From the NCBI GenBank assembly GCA_027924645.1, contig BSBN01000213.1, positions 37,822,501 through 37,886,500 of the forward strand: a stretch of DNA of 64,000 bases, read 5' to 3'. The position numbers were made by a program, and so were the translations under genes. The notes below the pieces were generated by a model. That model ran no database searches, was not told the DNA's origin, and saw only the letters and a program-made list of their open reading frames with translations. Below are positions 12,075 through 24,118 of the stretch, piece after piece. The stretch comes from Cunninghamia lanceolata (Eukaryota; Streptophyta; Pinopsida; Cupressales; Cupressaceae). Each line of letters starts with the position of its first letter. The first letter of the stretch is position 1.

Positions 12075-13554
12075 TGTAGTGCCCCTCATTTTTACTTTTG
12101 ATTAGTTTATAGTGGTGTTTTTGAGTTAGACTTTTTGACTCTCTGTTGATGTTAGATACACTATTATGTGGATTATTTGATGATACCTTATTGTGTTAGA
12201 TGACATGGATGATGTTACTAGTACTGATGTTTCATGCTTATGATATGTTTTCATTTGGATTTAATTGATGATGTGATCAATCTTGCTATGAATGTCATGT
12301 GATTTACTTGATGATGATTCTTAATTAGTTGATTAGTAACTGAATATGTTATTTCATTTGTTAGACAATTAGATGATATGCATAATAATGGTTTATCTGA
12401 CTGATGTGTTGGTGTGAGGGACAATATAGTATTACTCATATATGAGTACCCTACTATGCTGCGAATCCCTTCTACGGTGTGTTTGAGGTTATAGTTATAT
12501 GTATTGTTCAACCCTTTGATTTGATGCAGCATGTAGGTACATGACACTGACTTCACTTGGATTATTAGGTCTAAGTGTGTCCTAAATCCAATGGAATAGT
12601 GGAAAGGAGATAACATGAGGTTTCCCTTTGTTAGTCAAATTCCCCTAGTTTGTAATCATCCACGTGTGCTCGGTCATGGGGGTAGTTGTTGTTCAGTTGG
12701 AGCTTGTCTTCGAGATTTGGTCATCTTTTGGTATTTTGTTGTCATTATCTGTTAGTTTTGTAGTCTTGAGTTGTTATTGTAGTCTAATGGTTCATTATAT
12801 AGAAATTTGTAATCTTTGTGTTAGGTAGTTTTGATGTTTGGTTAAATAATTAATGTGTAAATGTAAAATATTAATTAATTGAATAAAGTAATAATAATAA
12901 CAAAAATAAGAATCAAAATAAGAATAATTGTAACATAAATTATTGAGTGTCGAATATTATATGAAGTGAATAAATTAGTGATGTATAGACTTAATTTTAG
13001 TCATTATTTTATGTTATTATAATTCAATTTTATTAATGAATGGGTTGTCGTGAGATTCCAAGATTTGAAAATCTCCTGTAAATAGTGAATTAATGTAATT
13101 ATTTTTGGTGAGGGTGGAGTTGTTTGTAAGGGTAGAGAAGCAGTGGGAATTTATTATTTTACCTATTTTTGTGTCTGGAAGAATATTTGAAGGGGGAAAA
13201 ATTTTGGGGGAGGGGAGACAGAAAAAAATTGAGGAAAATTTGGAGAAGAAGAAGATTTGGGAAGAATCTATAGGAAGAGGATTCAGGAGTTCGAAATCTC
13301 ACTTCGGGTATGTTAATAAACAAATTGCTCTGTTACAGTTAGCATCTCTGTATATGATGAAATTATTGTATGTGCTTTGGTCTGTGTTATGTATATGAAT
13401 CTTTATTTATTCCATTAGAATGCTGGTTTGAATTATATATATGTACATTTGTTAGCCTGTGCATTTCTTAAATTTGCCATTAGTATAACCTAGTAATGCT
13501 TGCATCTTCCTATCGCCATTTGTGTTGAGAGAGAGAGAGCTCCTCGTAATCTCT
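12075..13554 (+). repeat. 3' LTR of element A, segment 1
   Basis: Matches 5401-6885 of the 5' LTR with scattered substitutions and small indels. It is interrupted after TCTCT (13550-13554) by element B. Confidence 0.93.
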
Positions 13555-14795
13555 TGTAACATTGGAAAATGTCCCCTTGGGGGCTTTTCCCTCATAAGGT
13601 TTAGCTCCCAGGTTTTTAGCATGCATTTAGGACATTTTAGTTCATATTTTGGCATCTTGATGGAATGAGACCTGGGTTCCGTGGCAAATTGGACCTAGGA
13701 GTATCCCTTGAGCTATACCCTGCCCAAAATAGGGGGAGGACTTGGGCACCCGCGCCCTAGTCCTGCCCTATTTTGGGGCAGCCCTAATTTTTGGATGTCA
13801 GTTTATGACCGTTATTTGGTTCTTTTGTTGACACGGTAAAGTTTGATTTTTAAAATCTCAGCGGGAATGCTTGTAGTTGCATATATAAGTATGATTAGGC
13901 ATTCATTTGTAAACTAGATGGTAATTGTGATGTTCAAGTGTTCTCGAGGTGATTCAAGGCTTTCTATTGTGTTGCAAGAGCAGACTTGTATGTTTTGTGT
14001 TGATATTTGCAAATTTGAGCATCAATTTCCTCATGGCATGAAGAGCCTCTTCCTCCATGAGAACTTCACTACAAGGTGACATATTATTGTGTTTTTATCA
14101 TCGATTCCTTTGGTTTTTGGCCTCTGCCTCAGAAGGGCACGCCCTCTTTATCTAATAACGGTGTTCAAAAACTTAAGTGTCCTCTGAGGCTTGACTGAGG
14201 CAAGCTTCTAAACACCACAACCCCCAAACCAAGTCTTGTGATTGTAGGTTACAGGTGTCGCATCCATAAAAAGTGGAGTTGCAAGAAGGCTTGACAGGCA
14301 TCAAAGATTCAGGATCTAAAGAAAAGTCAGACATATGAGCACTTCCAAGACTTGGGCACTCACACCAGTGTCCTTCGCAGATAGATCTCTGGAAATAGAA
14401 GTTACAGGGCTAATCAGTGTCGGAAGGAGGTCCAGATTCCCCAAAAAAGTAGGTACCTTGGACTTGGACGTCCACACCTTAGTCCTTAACTATTCTTCTT
14501 CGGAACCCCAAAACAGGTATTATGTGATTTGCTGTTTTACTCCTGTCTGCAAGAGCTTTTTCCGTCTTTCATCAATTTGTTGTCGTATTTGCATAATTAG
14601 GGTTTTAATGGTCAATTAGACACAGGAGATGGAAAATTTGATAATTAATTCCCTAATCCAAGTTTCCCTACATTTGCAAGTGACCTAGGGTATGAAAGTG
14701 CTTGCCACTCAACCCTAGATCCTTCAATGTTTAGTGGAGAGACAGATTTGAACATCTAAACAAGAGATTAACAAAATCCAATTTTACCCTAAACA
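13555..14795 (+). repeat. 5' LTR of element B
   Basis: Begins TGTAACATTGGAAAATG and ends TTACCCTAAACA. Near-identical to 27164-28409 with scattered differences, many of them C/T or G/A. Confidence 0.93.
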
Positions 14796-14815
14796 TTTTG
14801 GTGAACCCATGTTAT
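14796..14815 (+). promoter_or_regulatory. probable primer-binding site of element B
   Basis: TTTTGGTGAACCCATG follows the LTR directly. The position and the TGG start fit a primer-binding site, but the sequence is not the common Met-tRNA type and I cannot name the tRNA. Confidence 0.5.
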
Positions 14816-15500
14816 TGGACTTAAATTAAAAGTTGCTGAGTGTTTGTCTTCAAATTTGAATTGATTTCATTCATTCATTTGGTCATTCATTATATTGCAT
14901 TGAGAAAAATTCAAAAAAAATGAAAAAAATTGGAAAAATACAAAAAAATTGCATCGTTTATCTTACTAAATTGCATCAATTCTTTCTAAATTTTCCTAAT
15001 TCATGATTTTTACATCAGATCTAATATATATTATAGAAAAATACAAAAATTCAAAATCTTGCATTACATTTTTATCATTTAATTGCTAGGGTTTTGTGGA
15101 AATTTTGACAATTTTATATAACCTAGTAATTCCAAAATCTAGGATTAGTAGGAAAAATATTTTATCAGATTTTTCTACTGATTTTAGAGGCTAATTCAAA
15201 TTAACATTTGGTTGCAGTCTTGCATTTTAGTGTAAATTTGCATTTAGATTTAAATATTTGCAATTTTGCATAGAAAATTTCAACAAAAACTAGCAATTTT
15301 AATGCATTTTCATTAAATTTGAATGGGCATTTTGCATGTTCAAGATTAAAAATTATTTTTAGATCTAAGAGTATTTAATTTCCATCATAAATCAGACTTC
15401 AAAACATTCGTATAGCATTTTATCCCAAGATTTCAAACCTAGGGCTTCAAAAACAACGATTTTCACTAAAATTGACCTTATTAACTTTAGAAAATTGCAC
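14816..15500 (+). other. leader of element B, first part
   Basis: AT-rich untranslated leader between the primer-binding site and the hairpin repeats. No ORF of note. Confidence 0.6.
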
Positions 15501-15505
15501 CATAA

Positions 15506-16120
15506 GCGTGTTGTGAAGAGTATTTTAGAATTATTTTTCTATTATCAGGGTAATCATTTTCTTCCCCTCATAAAAATCTTCACAACACCCTTTTATTGGG
15601 CTCTTGTAGTGAAAATTTGGTGAAAAACTACACATTTTGACCATTTTTGCCCTAGGGTTTGACCTAGTTTGCACTCCAAGTGTGTTGTGATCAATTTTAT
15701 GGATTGAGGTGACTGATATTATTTTCTATACCTCCTGAAATTCATTACAACACCCCTTTTTCTAGGTCTTGGAATCGAAAAACCGTGAAAAATAGCTTAT
15801 TTTTGCTATATTTTCAATTGGATTTTACCTTAAGTGGTGCTAAAAGCATGTTGTGTTGGATATTTTTGTATCAAGTGGCTATTATTACTAATATTATTTT
15901 TTATCCATCATCATTTTCCTCACAACACCCTTTGTTATGCTTTGTTGCATTGAGTTTTGGTCCAAAAAAGTGCATATTTTGACATTTTTTCACTATAATT
16001 TGACTTGGCATTAACATGAAATTGCATCAAGAGTGTGTTGAGAACGATACTTTTTCTGTTTTGTCCTGATATCAAACATATAACTTACTTCCCTTGACTA
16101 AAATCCTTACAACACCCTTT
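15506..16120 (+). repeat. four tandem hairpin-bearing repeats in the leader of B
   Basis: Four diverged units with starts near 15507, 15681, 15849 and 16033 (period about 175 bp). Each opens with a GTGTTGTGA-like motif and closes about 70 bp later with its complement, CACAACACCC. In unit 1 the pair is an exact 11-bp match (GTGTTGTGAAG at 15508-15518, CTTCACAACAC at 15578-15588). Each is followed by a TTTGG/CCGTGAAAAA and TTTTGACC-type segment. Such stems upstream of gag could act in RNA packaging, dimerisation or translation; that is inference. Confidence 0.75.
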
Positions 16121-16243
16121 GGTTCATTCATTTGCATTAAAAAAGTACAAAAGATCAAGCATTTAAGATCATTCTTGCATACAGTTTGCACTTGTCTTTT
16201 GTATACTCTTGGAAATTGTTAAAATCTTATTTTGCATTTAATT

Positions 16244-16687
16244 ATGGGATCTGCATGTTATTCATCTCTAAAATCTTTGCATGAGTATATCCTAGATTTT
16301 GAAAATTTCTCTAATTTCACTAATGAGAATCCTCATATTCTAGAACATATAGCTTATATCAGTGGTATTGACACCTCTATATGTTCCACATATGAGTTGC
16401 AATTACTTTGTTACACACATGATTTTAGTAGCTTCACTTTACTCATAGGAGCATATCCTTTGATATTAGAAGATTTAACCAAATTCATCTCTAGGAATAC
16501 TCATGAGAAAGATGAGAGGGAAAAGCCATTTTCCACCACAGAGTATGATGATGATGGTGATGATGTACCTTCCTCTCATCCCATTGCTCTCCCTGGCCAA
16601 GATGTAGCATTGGTGGATGATCAAAGGTCTCACATTAAATCCTTTGGGGATGGATATTGGGTGCAATCAAGAGGAAAACAATGTTAA
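16244..16687 (+). pseudogene. N-terminal gag-like ORF of element B
   Basis: The frame opens at ATG 16244 (MGSACYSSLKSLHEYILDF) and runs 147 codons to a TAA at 16685. It has an acidic segment (EYDDDGDD) near the end. An overlapping frame at 16617-16823 (ending LQQTTP) appears to continue the protein after a frame change, up to the insertion point of Copia element C. The protein has no obvious zinc knuckle. Its identity as gag rests on position and on the protease that follows on the far side of C, so the call is moderate. Confidence 0.55.
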
Positions 16688-16844
16688 TTCAATAATCATT
16701 AATGGACTTCATAGCAATATTCCTAAAATGATTGTCCGAGGGGCACTTAGTGCACCCTCTTGCTTAAAACTGGTGATTACGGTTCAAGTTGTTCAAAATG
16801 CATTACAACAAACCACACCATAATGTGATTGCTCATGCATACAA

Positions 16845-18221
16845 TGTTGCAAGTATGGGCCTAACCAGTGTTGTCATTGATGTCAACATACTCTTGTTGC
16901 ATTGATGTCAAGGATTGGATGAGTTGTGTGCTGAGGATATTGAGAAAATTAGTCCTATCAGAAACAGAGAAGAACAGTGAAGACGGTCAAGTGAAGATCC
17001 TAGCTAAGATAAATATCAGAGGATGCACATCAAAGGGTTTGTAGATATGTGTCTAAAGGTGATCCAATAAATATTTGAGAGGTCTGCATGAAGATTTGAA
17101 GAAGTTATGGCCATATGAGCAAAACTGGTTATGGTAGATGTTTAGAGGTGACATAGTGACACAAATAGGTCTGGTGAGATCGGGAAATGCAATATCTTGT
17201 TGTGCAGATTTGGTGAAGTGTTTAGGAAGTAAATGTGAATTGACAACTCAATTGGTTCATGGTCTGGAGGTTTGCAAGCATCTATTCCAATATGACTGTG
17301 ATGATAGACTGTGTTCTTGAGGTTCCGGATGAAGAAGAGAATGATTTTAGTAAGAAGAAGTAGTGTGGATATTTTTGGTGATTCAGGCAAGCTTGTGGGG
17401 GTCTCTGGATTGTTTCTAGTTGGTTTTAGTGGTCTGCATTGAAGATTGAGCTCATAATTAAAGAATTACTTTCAGATGATGATGTTCTTTCTAAACTTGG
17501 CCGACTGGATGATTTACACATCTTGCAGATGATCTTGAAGATGTTCTGTGAAGCATGGCATTTTCCTCAAAGAAGATTTAAGTCCTAGATCTGTGTGGCC
17601 GACAGTGTGGTGATTCACATGAAGTCTTTTGTAATAAGTCAAGTTGTATTTGTGTATTTTCTCTGTAAAGTATACTAACTTTGATGATTATCCCAAAGTT
17701 AATATCTTGTATAAATAAGTGTTGTGAAGTCATTTCAAAAGTATTAGGGCGAAGATGAGAGTGTGGTAGAGAGGAGAAGAGCGAAAGGCAGAGTAGAAGT
17801 GTTGGGCCTAAATGGAACTGACTCAAGCATGGTGAAGATGCTGTTCTTGAGTTCAAGTATGTAATATTTATCATTCTATAGACAATGTGTCTCTTGTAGG
17901 TAGTGGGCCTCTTGTGAGTAGTGTGGTCGGGTAGTGAGCCCTAATTGGCATGTGCCATCTTGTTCTTCTTATTATTTTAACAAAGAATACAATCTTGGGT
18001 TAGTCACCCCATGGTTTTTCCCTTAACTGGGTTTTCCACATTAAAATCTTGGTGTCATATGTGTTAATGTGTTTCTGCTCTTGAAATTGTTGCATTGTGT
18101 TTTCATGATTGATTTATTATTATGATGCTGAATTACAAGAAGGATTTAAGTGGTTAATAAAAGGAAATTTTTGGGACAACTGATTCACCCCCCCTCTCAG
18201 TTGTCTGTCTTGAAACTAACA
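16845..18221 (+). repeat. 5' LTR of element C
   Basis: Starts TGTTGCAAG, ends CTTGAAACTAACA; matched by 22762-24113. It has no gene. Confidence 0.94.
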
Positions 18222-18223
18222 AT

Positions 18224-18235
18224 TGGTATCAGAGC
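18224..18235 (+). promoter_or_regulatory. primer-binding site of element C
   Basis: TGGTATCAGAGC starts two bases after the 5' LTR and matches the initiator Met-tRNA 3' end. Confidence 0.93.
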
Positions 18236-18263
18236 TAAGTTCCTCTAAAAAGAGCTTAACCGC

Positions 18264-19235
18264 TTGAGGAGATCCAGGATATCTTCCTACAAGAAGGATA
18301 GTCCGAGGTTTGATGGAACCAATTACACTATTTGGAAAAGCTGCATGGAATGCCACTTGCAATGTATGGGAATGCAATATTGGATCATGGCTTCAAAGAA
18401 GTATGTTCCTTCAAAGAATGGTTCAACAACTGTAGATGAAATCAAAGATGCTGAAGATAATCTTTGGGCTAAAGAAGCTCTATTAAGTGCCTTATCTGAT
18501 TCAGAGTTGACAAATGTTATAGATCTAAAAAATGCATATGAGATTTGGGAAAAACTGTAGCTTCTACATGAAGGAGATAAATATGTTAAATATGCCAAGC
18601 TACAGAGTCTAAAAGGAAAATTTGAAAACCTGAAGATGAATGAAGATGAGAATATCACTACTTTTATGCCAAAAGTAAATGAGCTTGTTTGTGGCATTAG
18701 GTGTGCTGGTGGAATCTTGGATGAAGATGAGATTGTTGCCGAAGTTCTTAGATCCCTACCTCCTGCTTACAAATACAAGGTTGCTGCTATTGAAGAATTC
18801 AGATCTTTTTCAAATATCACAAGAGATCAATTGGTTGGAAAATTAGCTGCATTTGAATTGGCCGATTTTGCAGACGCCCTCCCCAAGATTGAATCTACAT
18901 TCAAAGCTAGTGCCTCTGTAAAAGGCAAACAAAAGTTTGATCTAGGAGAGAAATCCTCAAAGAAATTATCATGGTATGAAAAAGTAAGAAAAGATTTGGA
19001 AGAAGATGAAGCAGAAGCTGCTCAACTTGAAGCCCTTATTGCAAAAAGACTGCCAAGATGTTCTGGTAAGTATGAAGGAAAATTGCCCTTCAAATGTTTC
19101 AACTGCAATAAGATTGGTCATTTTGCCTCAAGGTGTCCGGAAAGATTTTCAAGGGAAAATCCAAACAGATCAAGATTCCAAAAGAAATGTTACTATGTTC
19201 ATGAAGATGATGATGATGGAGTAACAGATGATTAA
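18264..19235 (+). pseudogene. Copia gag of element C
   Basis: Capsid and nucleocapsid precursor. The frame reads SPRFDGTNYTIWKSCMECHL (start of a UBN2/gag domain), then a TAG at 18558 where CAG (Gln) fits before LLHEGDKYVKYAKL, and continues to 19233. A zinc knuckle CFNCNKIGHFASRC (CX2CX4HX4C) lies at 19095-19136 for RNA packaging. No ATG is present at the expected start; the frame upstream begins with TTG at 18264, so the start codon is probably mutated. Length is close to a normal Copia gag (about 320 codons). Confidence 0.9.
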
Positions 19236-19256
19236 TTAGAGACATGAAACAAATCC

Positions 19257-19730
19257 GGAAGTGATTGGGTGTTTATTGCCATCAAGGAAGAAGATCCAAT
19301 GCCCTCTGAATCTATCAATCATAAAATGATAGAAAGAGCTATGGCTGCCCAAGTTGAAGAAAAGGATGATTGGGTCATTGATAGTGGATGCTCCCACCAT
19401 ATGACAGGTGACAAAAATAAGTTTATAGATTTGGAAAGATATGAAGGAGGAGTTGTAAAATTTGGTGATAATTCTGCTGGCAGAATCAGAGGTAGAGGAA
19501 CTATTTCTTTTGATGGAAAGAACAAAACTAGTAATGTACTATATGTTGAAGGTCTAAAGCACAATCGTCTCAGTGTTGGACAATTGGTGGATAGAGGCTA
19601 TGATCTCTGATTCAAAAATAGAAAATGTAAGATCCTTGAAAGTTTTGGAATAGAGATTGCATCCAGTACTCAAACAAAAGGTAACATCTTTCACTTGGTT
19701 GGTACTGGAAAAAGTTGTTTATTTGTTTAA
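19257..19730 (+). pseudogene. Copia protease region of element C
   Basis: Aspartic protease that would cleave the polyprotein. WVIDSGCSHHMTG carries the active-site Asp at 19380-19382, so the catalytic motif is intact. The domain continues through FGDNSAGRIRGRGTI and LYVEGLKHNRLSVGQL. A TGA at 19607, where CGA is likely, and a TAA near 19728 break the frame. Confidence 0.88.
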
Positions 19731-20762
19731 ATTGATCAGAGTTGGTTGTGGCATAGGAGAATGTGTCATGTGAATTTTGATAATATCATCAAGATAAGCA
19801 ACACTCAGGCTATAAGAGATCTTCCAAGATTGGTGAAACCTACCAATAGTTTGTACAAAGAATGTCAGTTGGGTAAGCAGAGCAGAGTCACATTTAAAAA
19901 TAAGGAACAATCTTCTACCAGATTGTTGGACTTAGTACATACTGATCTATGTGGACTGGCAAGAATTAGGAGTTTGTAAGGTGATAGATACTTCATGTTA
20001 TTAATTGATGACCACTCCCAGATGATGTGGGTGACTTTTCTGAAAGAGAAATATGACGCTCTTGATAGATTCAAAATATTCAAAGCTATGGTAGAGAATG
20101 AAACTGGATTAAACATAAAATGTCTCAGGTCTGATAGAGGTGGAGAATTCACATCTAGAGAGTTCATAGAATTCTGTGAGAAACATGGGATAAAAAGACA
20201 ATTATCTACTCCAAGGACTCCACAGTAGAATGGAGTAGTGGAGAGAAAGAGCCAGACCATCCAAGAAGCATCTAGAACCATGATGATGGAAGCAAATGTT
20301 CCTCAGATCTCCTGGAGAGAAGTTGTAAGCACTGCTGTCTATACTCTTAATCGAGTACAAATCAAAAGCAATACTGGTAAGACCCCTTATGAACTCTGGT
20401 CTGGTATCACTCCCACTATGAAGTATTTTAGAGTCTTTGGTAGCAAATGTTACATTAAAAGAGATGAAGACCTTGGCAAATTTGATGCTAGAAGTGATGA
20501 AGGAATATTCTTGGGTTATTCTACTCAAAGCAAAGCATACCGGTGTTATAACAAGAGATTGAGAAGGATTACAGAAAGTATAAATGTGAAGGTTGATGAA
20601 GGTCTTGAAAAACCCTCAAGGTTTTATGAATATGAAGAAGATGATCAGAATGATGTTTTGGTCCAAGAAGTCCAAGCCCCTTCTAAAATTCAGATCCAAA
20701 CTGATCTGGAGAATCAAGAAGAGATAAGTTTGAATGAACCCGTTCAAGAAATAGAAGTGTAA
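19731..20762 (+). pseudogene. Copia GAG-pre-integrase and integrase region of element C
   Basis: The HHCC zinc-binding module is visible (LWHRRMCHVNF, then CQLGKQSR). The catalytic core follows with its acidic residues: DLVHTDLCG, then LRSDRGGEFTSREFIEFC with the downstream Glu. Stops at 19977 (TAA for CAA) and 20226 (TAG in the conserved TPQ-Q-NGVVERK motif) break it. It extends to the FGSKCYIKRDEDLGKFDARS and FLGYS region typical of the Copia integrase C-terminus. Confidence 0.9.
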
Positions 20763-21650
20763 GAAATTCCCAAAACTCCTAGGTATGTAAGACTAAATCA
20801 CTCTGAAGATCAGATCATAGGTGATAAAAGAAAAGGTGTTCAAACAAGAAGAAATATTGCTTAATACTCAGAAAAGTATTGTCTGATTTCAAAGATTGAA
20901 CTAAAAATAATGAGTGAAGCATGCAATGATGAAAGCTGGACTAAAGAAATGAAGGAAGAGCTGATGCAAATTGAGAAAAATCACACTTGGGATCTTGTTC
21001 CCAGACCTAGAAACAAAAATGTGATTGGAACCAAAGAGGTCTTCCAGAATAAACTGAATGAAGATGGTGAAAAAGTCAGAAACAAAGCTAGATTGGTCTG
21101 CAAGGGTTATTCTCAAGTAGAAGGAGTTGATTTTGAAGAAACTTTTGCTCCGGTGGCAAGAATTGAAGCAGTTAGATTATTTCTTGCCTTTGCTACCTTC
21201 AAGGACTTCAAAGTATATCAGATGGATGTCAAGTTTGCCTTCCTAAATGGTGATGTGGAAGAAGAAGTATACATTGAGCAACCGAATGGATTTCAATTGT
21301 CAAATCATGGTGATATGGTCTGCAAGTTGAAGAAAGCACTGTATGGACTCAAACAAGCCCCAAGAGCCTTGTATGAAAGACTGGATAAGCATCTTTTGAA
21401 GATTGGTTTCAACAAAGGTATTGCTGACAATAACTTGTACTTCAAAATTGATCATGAAAATATCTTGATTGTTGAAGTATTTGTTGATGATATCATTTTT
21501 GGAGGAATAGATAGTATGTGCAAATCTTTTGCAAATCAAATGAAAAGTGAATTTGAGATGTCTATGTTTGGGGAAATGAATTTCTTCTTGGGTCTGCAAA
21601 TCACTCAAACAAAGGAATCTTCATTTCACAGACCAAATATGTGAAAGAAT
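20763..21650 (+). pseudogene. Copia reverse transcriptase of element C
   Basis: RNA-dependent DNA polymerase. Domain landmarks in order: [79 protein letters not shown], and the catalytic FVDD box at 21480-21491 (a Phe variant of YVDD). The first Asp of the triad is also present (QMDVK). A frameshift near 21640 separates it from RNase H; stops near 20760 and 20863 break the linker. Confidence 0.92.
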
Positions 21651-22428
21651 TGTTGAAGAAATTTGGGATGGAAAACTCAAAACCAATGAATACTCCCATG
21701 GCAACTGGATGTAAACTAAGCAAAGATGATGACTCTCCTAAGGTTGATCAAAAAAAGTATAGGTCAATGATTGGAGGACTATTGTATCTTACTCAAAGTA
21801 GACCTGACATTATGAATACTGTTGGTCTTGTTGCTAGATTCCAAGCTAATCCTAGAGAATCACATGCCTTGGCAATCAAGAGGATTCTCAGATATCTAAA
21901 AGGAACAGTTGAGTATGGTTTATGGTATCCTAGAGATCATGATTTCTCTGTTCATGCATATACAGATGCGGATTGGGCAGGAGATGTGGATGACCGGAAG
22001 AGTACCAGTGGTGGAGCATTCTTTTTAGGGAATAGATTGGTTTCTTAGCTAAGCAAGAAACAAGAGGCGATATCTCTATCCACTGCAAAAGCAGAATAGA
22101 TTGCAGCAGGAGGTAGTTGCACTCAAGTATTGTGGATGAAGCAAATGCTAAAAGACATCATAGTGGAGTATGAGGAACCTATCACAATTTTCTGTGATAA
22201 TTCAAGTGCAATAAATTTATAAAAAAATCTAGTGTTCACTCAAAGACAAAACATATATCCATCAAGTTTCACTTTTTGAGAGAGCAAGTGAACAAAAATG
22301 AAGTCAGATTGGAGTTTGTGCCCTCCAAGAATCAGATTGCAGACATTTTTACTAAACCTCTACCTAAGGACTCTTTTGAGTATCTCAGAGAGAAGTTAGG
22401 GGTTATTACCCCTCCGATTCTGAATTAA
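21641..22428 (+). pseudogene. Copia RNase H of element C
   Basis: The connection domain (KFGMENSKPMNTPMATGCKL, LLYLTQSRPDI) leads to RNase H with TDADWAGDVDDRKSTSGG. A TAG at 22046 sits where Trp (TGG) is expected in VSW-LSKKQEA. After a frameshift in an A-run near 22220 the protein continues KTKHISIKFHFLREQV and ends FTKPLPKDSFEYLREKLGV, stopping at TAA 22426-22428, the usual Copia C-terminus. Confidence 0.9.
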
Positions 22429-22750
22429 TATGCACTAATGTGCATCAGTTCGGTGGGTCTCACAGTAATATCTTGTGGTCCGGATTGATGATGGGAAGCT
22501 GCTACTCAGGGGGAGCTGTCTGAATGATTCTAAGTGATGTAAGTATGTGTCCTTTGCCATTGATATCAAAGGGGGAGAGAAGACATGTGCAAAACAAAAA
22601 TTGGTTGCTGATCAAAGAGGGAGCAATAAAGGAAGAGAAGACATGTGAATGGTTGTTGTTGAAAGGGGGAGTTATGTCAGTCATTGAGGAGAAGTACTTG
22701 TCTTGATGGTTAAAAATAGTTTTTCACATCATATGTTGCCATCAATGACA
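22429..22750 (+). other. 3' untranslated region of element C
   Basis: About 320 bp between the RNase H stop and the polypurine tract. It contains several AAAGGGGGAGA-like purine runs (22505, 22567, 22665, 22750), which look like repeated or duplicated polypurine tracts. Confidence 0.65.
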
Positions 22751-22761
22751 AAGGGGGAGAT
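22751..22761 (+). promoter_or_regulatory. polypurine tract of element C
   Basis: AAGGGGGAGATT lies directly against the 3' LTR start. Confidence 0.9.
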
Positions 22762-24113
22762 TGTTGCAAGTATGGGCCTAACCAGTGTTGTCATTGATGT
22801 CAACATACTCCTGTTGCGTTGATGTCAAGGATTAGATGAGTTGTGTGCTGAGGATATTGAGAAAATTAGTCCTATCATAAAGAAAGAAGAATAGTGAAGA
22901 CAGTCAAGTGAAGATCCTAGCAAAGATAAAGATTAGAGGATGCACATCAAAGTGTTTGTAGATATGTGTCTAAAGGTGATCTAGTAAAGATTTGAGAGGT
23001 CCGCATGAAGATTTGAAGAAGTTATGGCCATATGAGTAAAACCGGTATTGGCAGATGTTCAGAGGTGACAGAGTGATAGAGTGACACAAATAGGTCCGGT
23101 GAGAACCGAAAATGCAATATCTTGTTCTGTGGATTTAGTGAAGTGTTTAGGAAGTCAATGTCAATTGACAACTCAATGAGTTCATGGTCTGGAGGTCCGC
23201 AAGCATCTATTCTAATATGACAGTGATGACAGACTGTGTTCTTGAGGTTCCAAATGAAGAAGAGAATGATTTCAGTAAGAAGTAGTGTGGATATTCTTGG
23301 TGATTCAGGCAAGCTTGTGGGGGTCTCTGGATTTTTTCTAGTTGGTGTTGGTGGTCCGCATTGAAGATTGAGCTCGTAATTGAAGAATTACTTTCGGATG
23401 ATGATGTTCTACCTAAACTTGGCCGACCAGATGATTTACACATCTTGCGGATGATCTTGAAGATGTTCTGCGAAGCATGGCCTTTTCCTCAAAGAAGATT
23501 TAAGTCCTAGATCTGTGTGGCCGATAGTGTGGTGATTCGCATGAAGTCTTTTGTAATAAGTCAAGTTGTATTTGCGTATTTGCTTTGTAAAGTATACCGA
23601 TTTTGATGATTATCCCAAAGTCAATATCTTGTATAAATAAGTGTTGTGAAGTCATTTCAAAAGCATTTTAGTGAAGATGAGAGTGTGGTAGAGAGGAGAA
23701 GAGCGAAAGGTAGAGCAAAAGTGTTGGGCTTAAATGGAACTGACTCAAGCATGGTGAAGATGTTGTTCTTCAGTTCAAGTATGTAATATTTATCATTCTG
23801 TAGACAATGAGCAGTGTGCTTGGGCAGTGAGCCCTAATTGGCATGTGCCATCTTGTTCTTCTTATTCTTTTAACAGAGAATACAATCTTGGGTTCGTCAC
23901 CCCGTGGTTTTTCCCTTAGCCAGGTTTTCCACATTAAAATCTTGGTGTCATATGTATTAATGTGTTTCTGCTCTTGAAATTGCTGCATTGTGTTTTCATG
24001 ATTAATTTATTATTATGATACTGAATTACAAGAAGGATTTAAGTGGTTAATAAAAGGAAATTTTTGGGACAACTGATTCACCCTGCTCTCAGTTGTCTAT
24101 CTTGAAACTAACA
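22762..24113 (+). repeat. 3' LTR of element C
   Basis: Matches 16845-18221 and ends CTTGAAACTAACA, followed by the TACAA target duplication. Confidence 0.94.
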
Positions 24114-24118
24114 TACAA

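Larger units (their letters stand above)
16845..24113 (+). mobile_element. element C: Ty1/copia retrotransposon inserted in B
   Basis: LTRs of 1,377 and 1,352 bp begin TGTTGCAAGTATGGGCC and end GAAACTAACA. The target duplication TACAA lies at 16840-16844 and 24114-24118. A Met-tRNA primer-binding site follows the 5' LTR and an AAGGGGGAGA tract precedes the 3' LTR. The interior carries gag, protease, integrase, RT and RNase H in Copia order, disrupted by stops and small frameshifts. It is the youngest layer of the A-B-C nest. Confidence 0.95.

Noticed and set aside
15506..16120. CRISPR-like array of hairpin repeats
   Set aside because: Units are diverged, about 175 bp long, inside an LTR element of a plant genome, with no cas genes or unique spacers between identical repeats.
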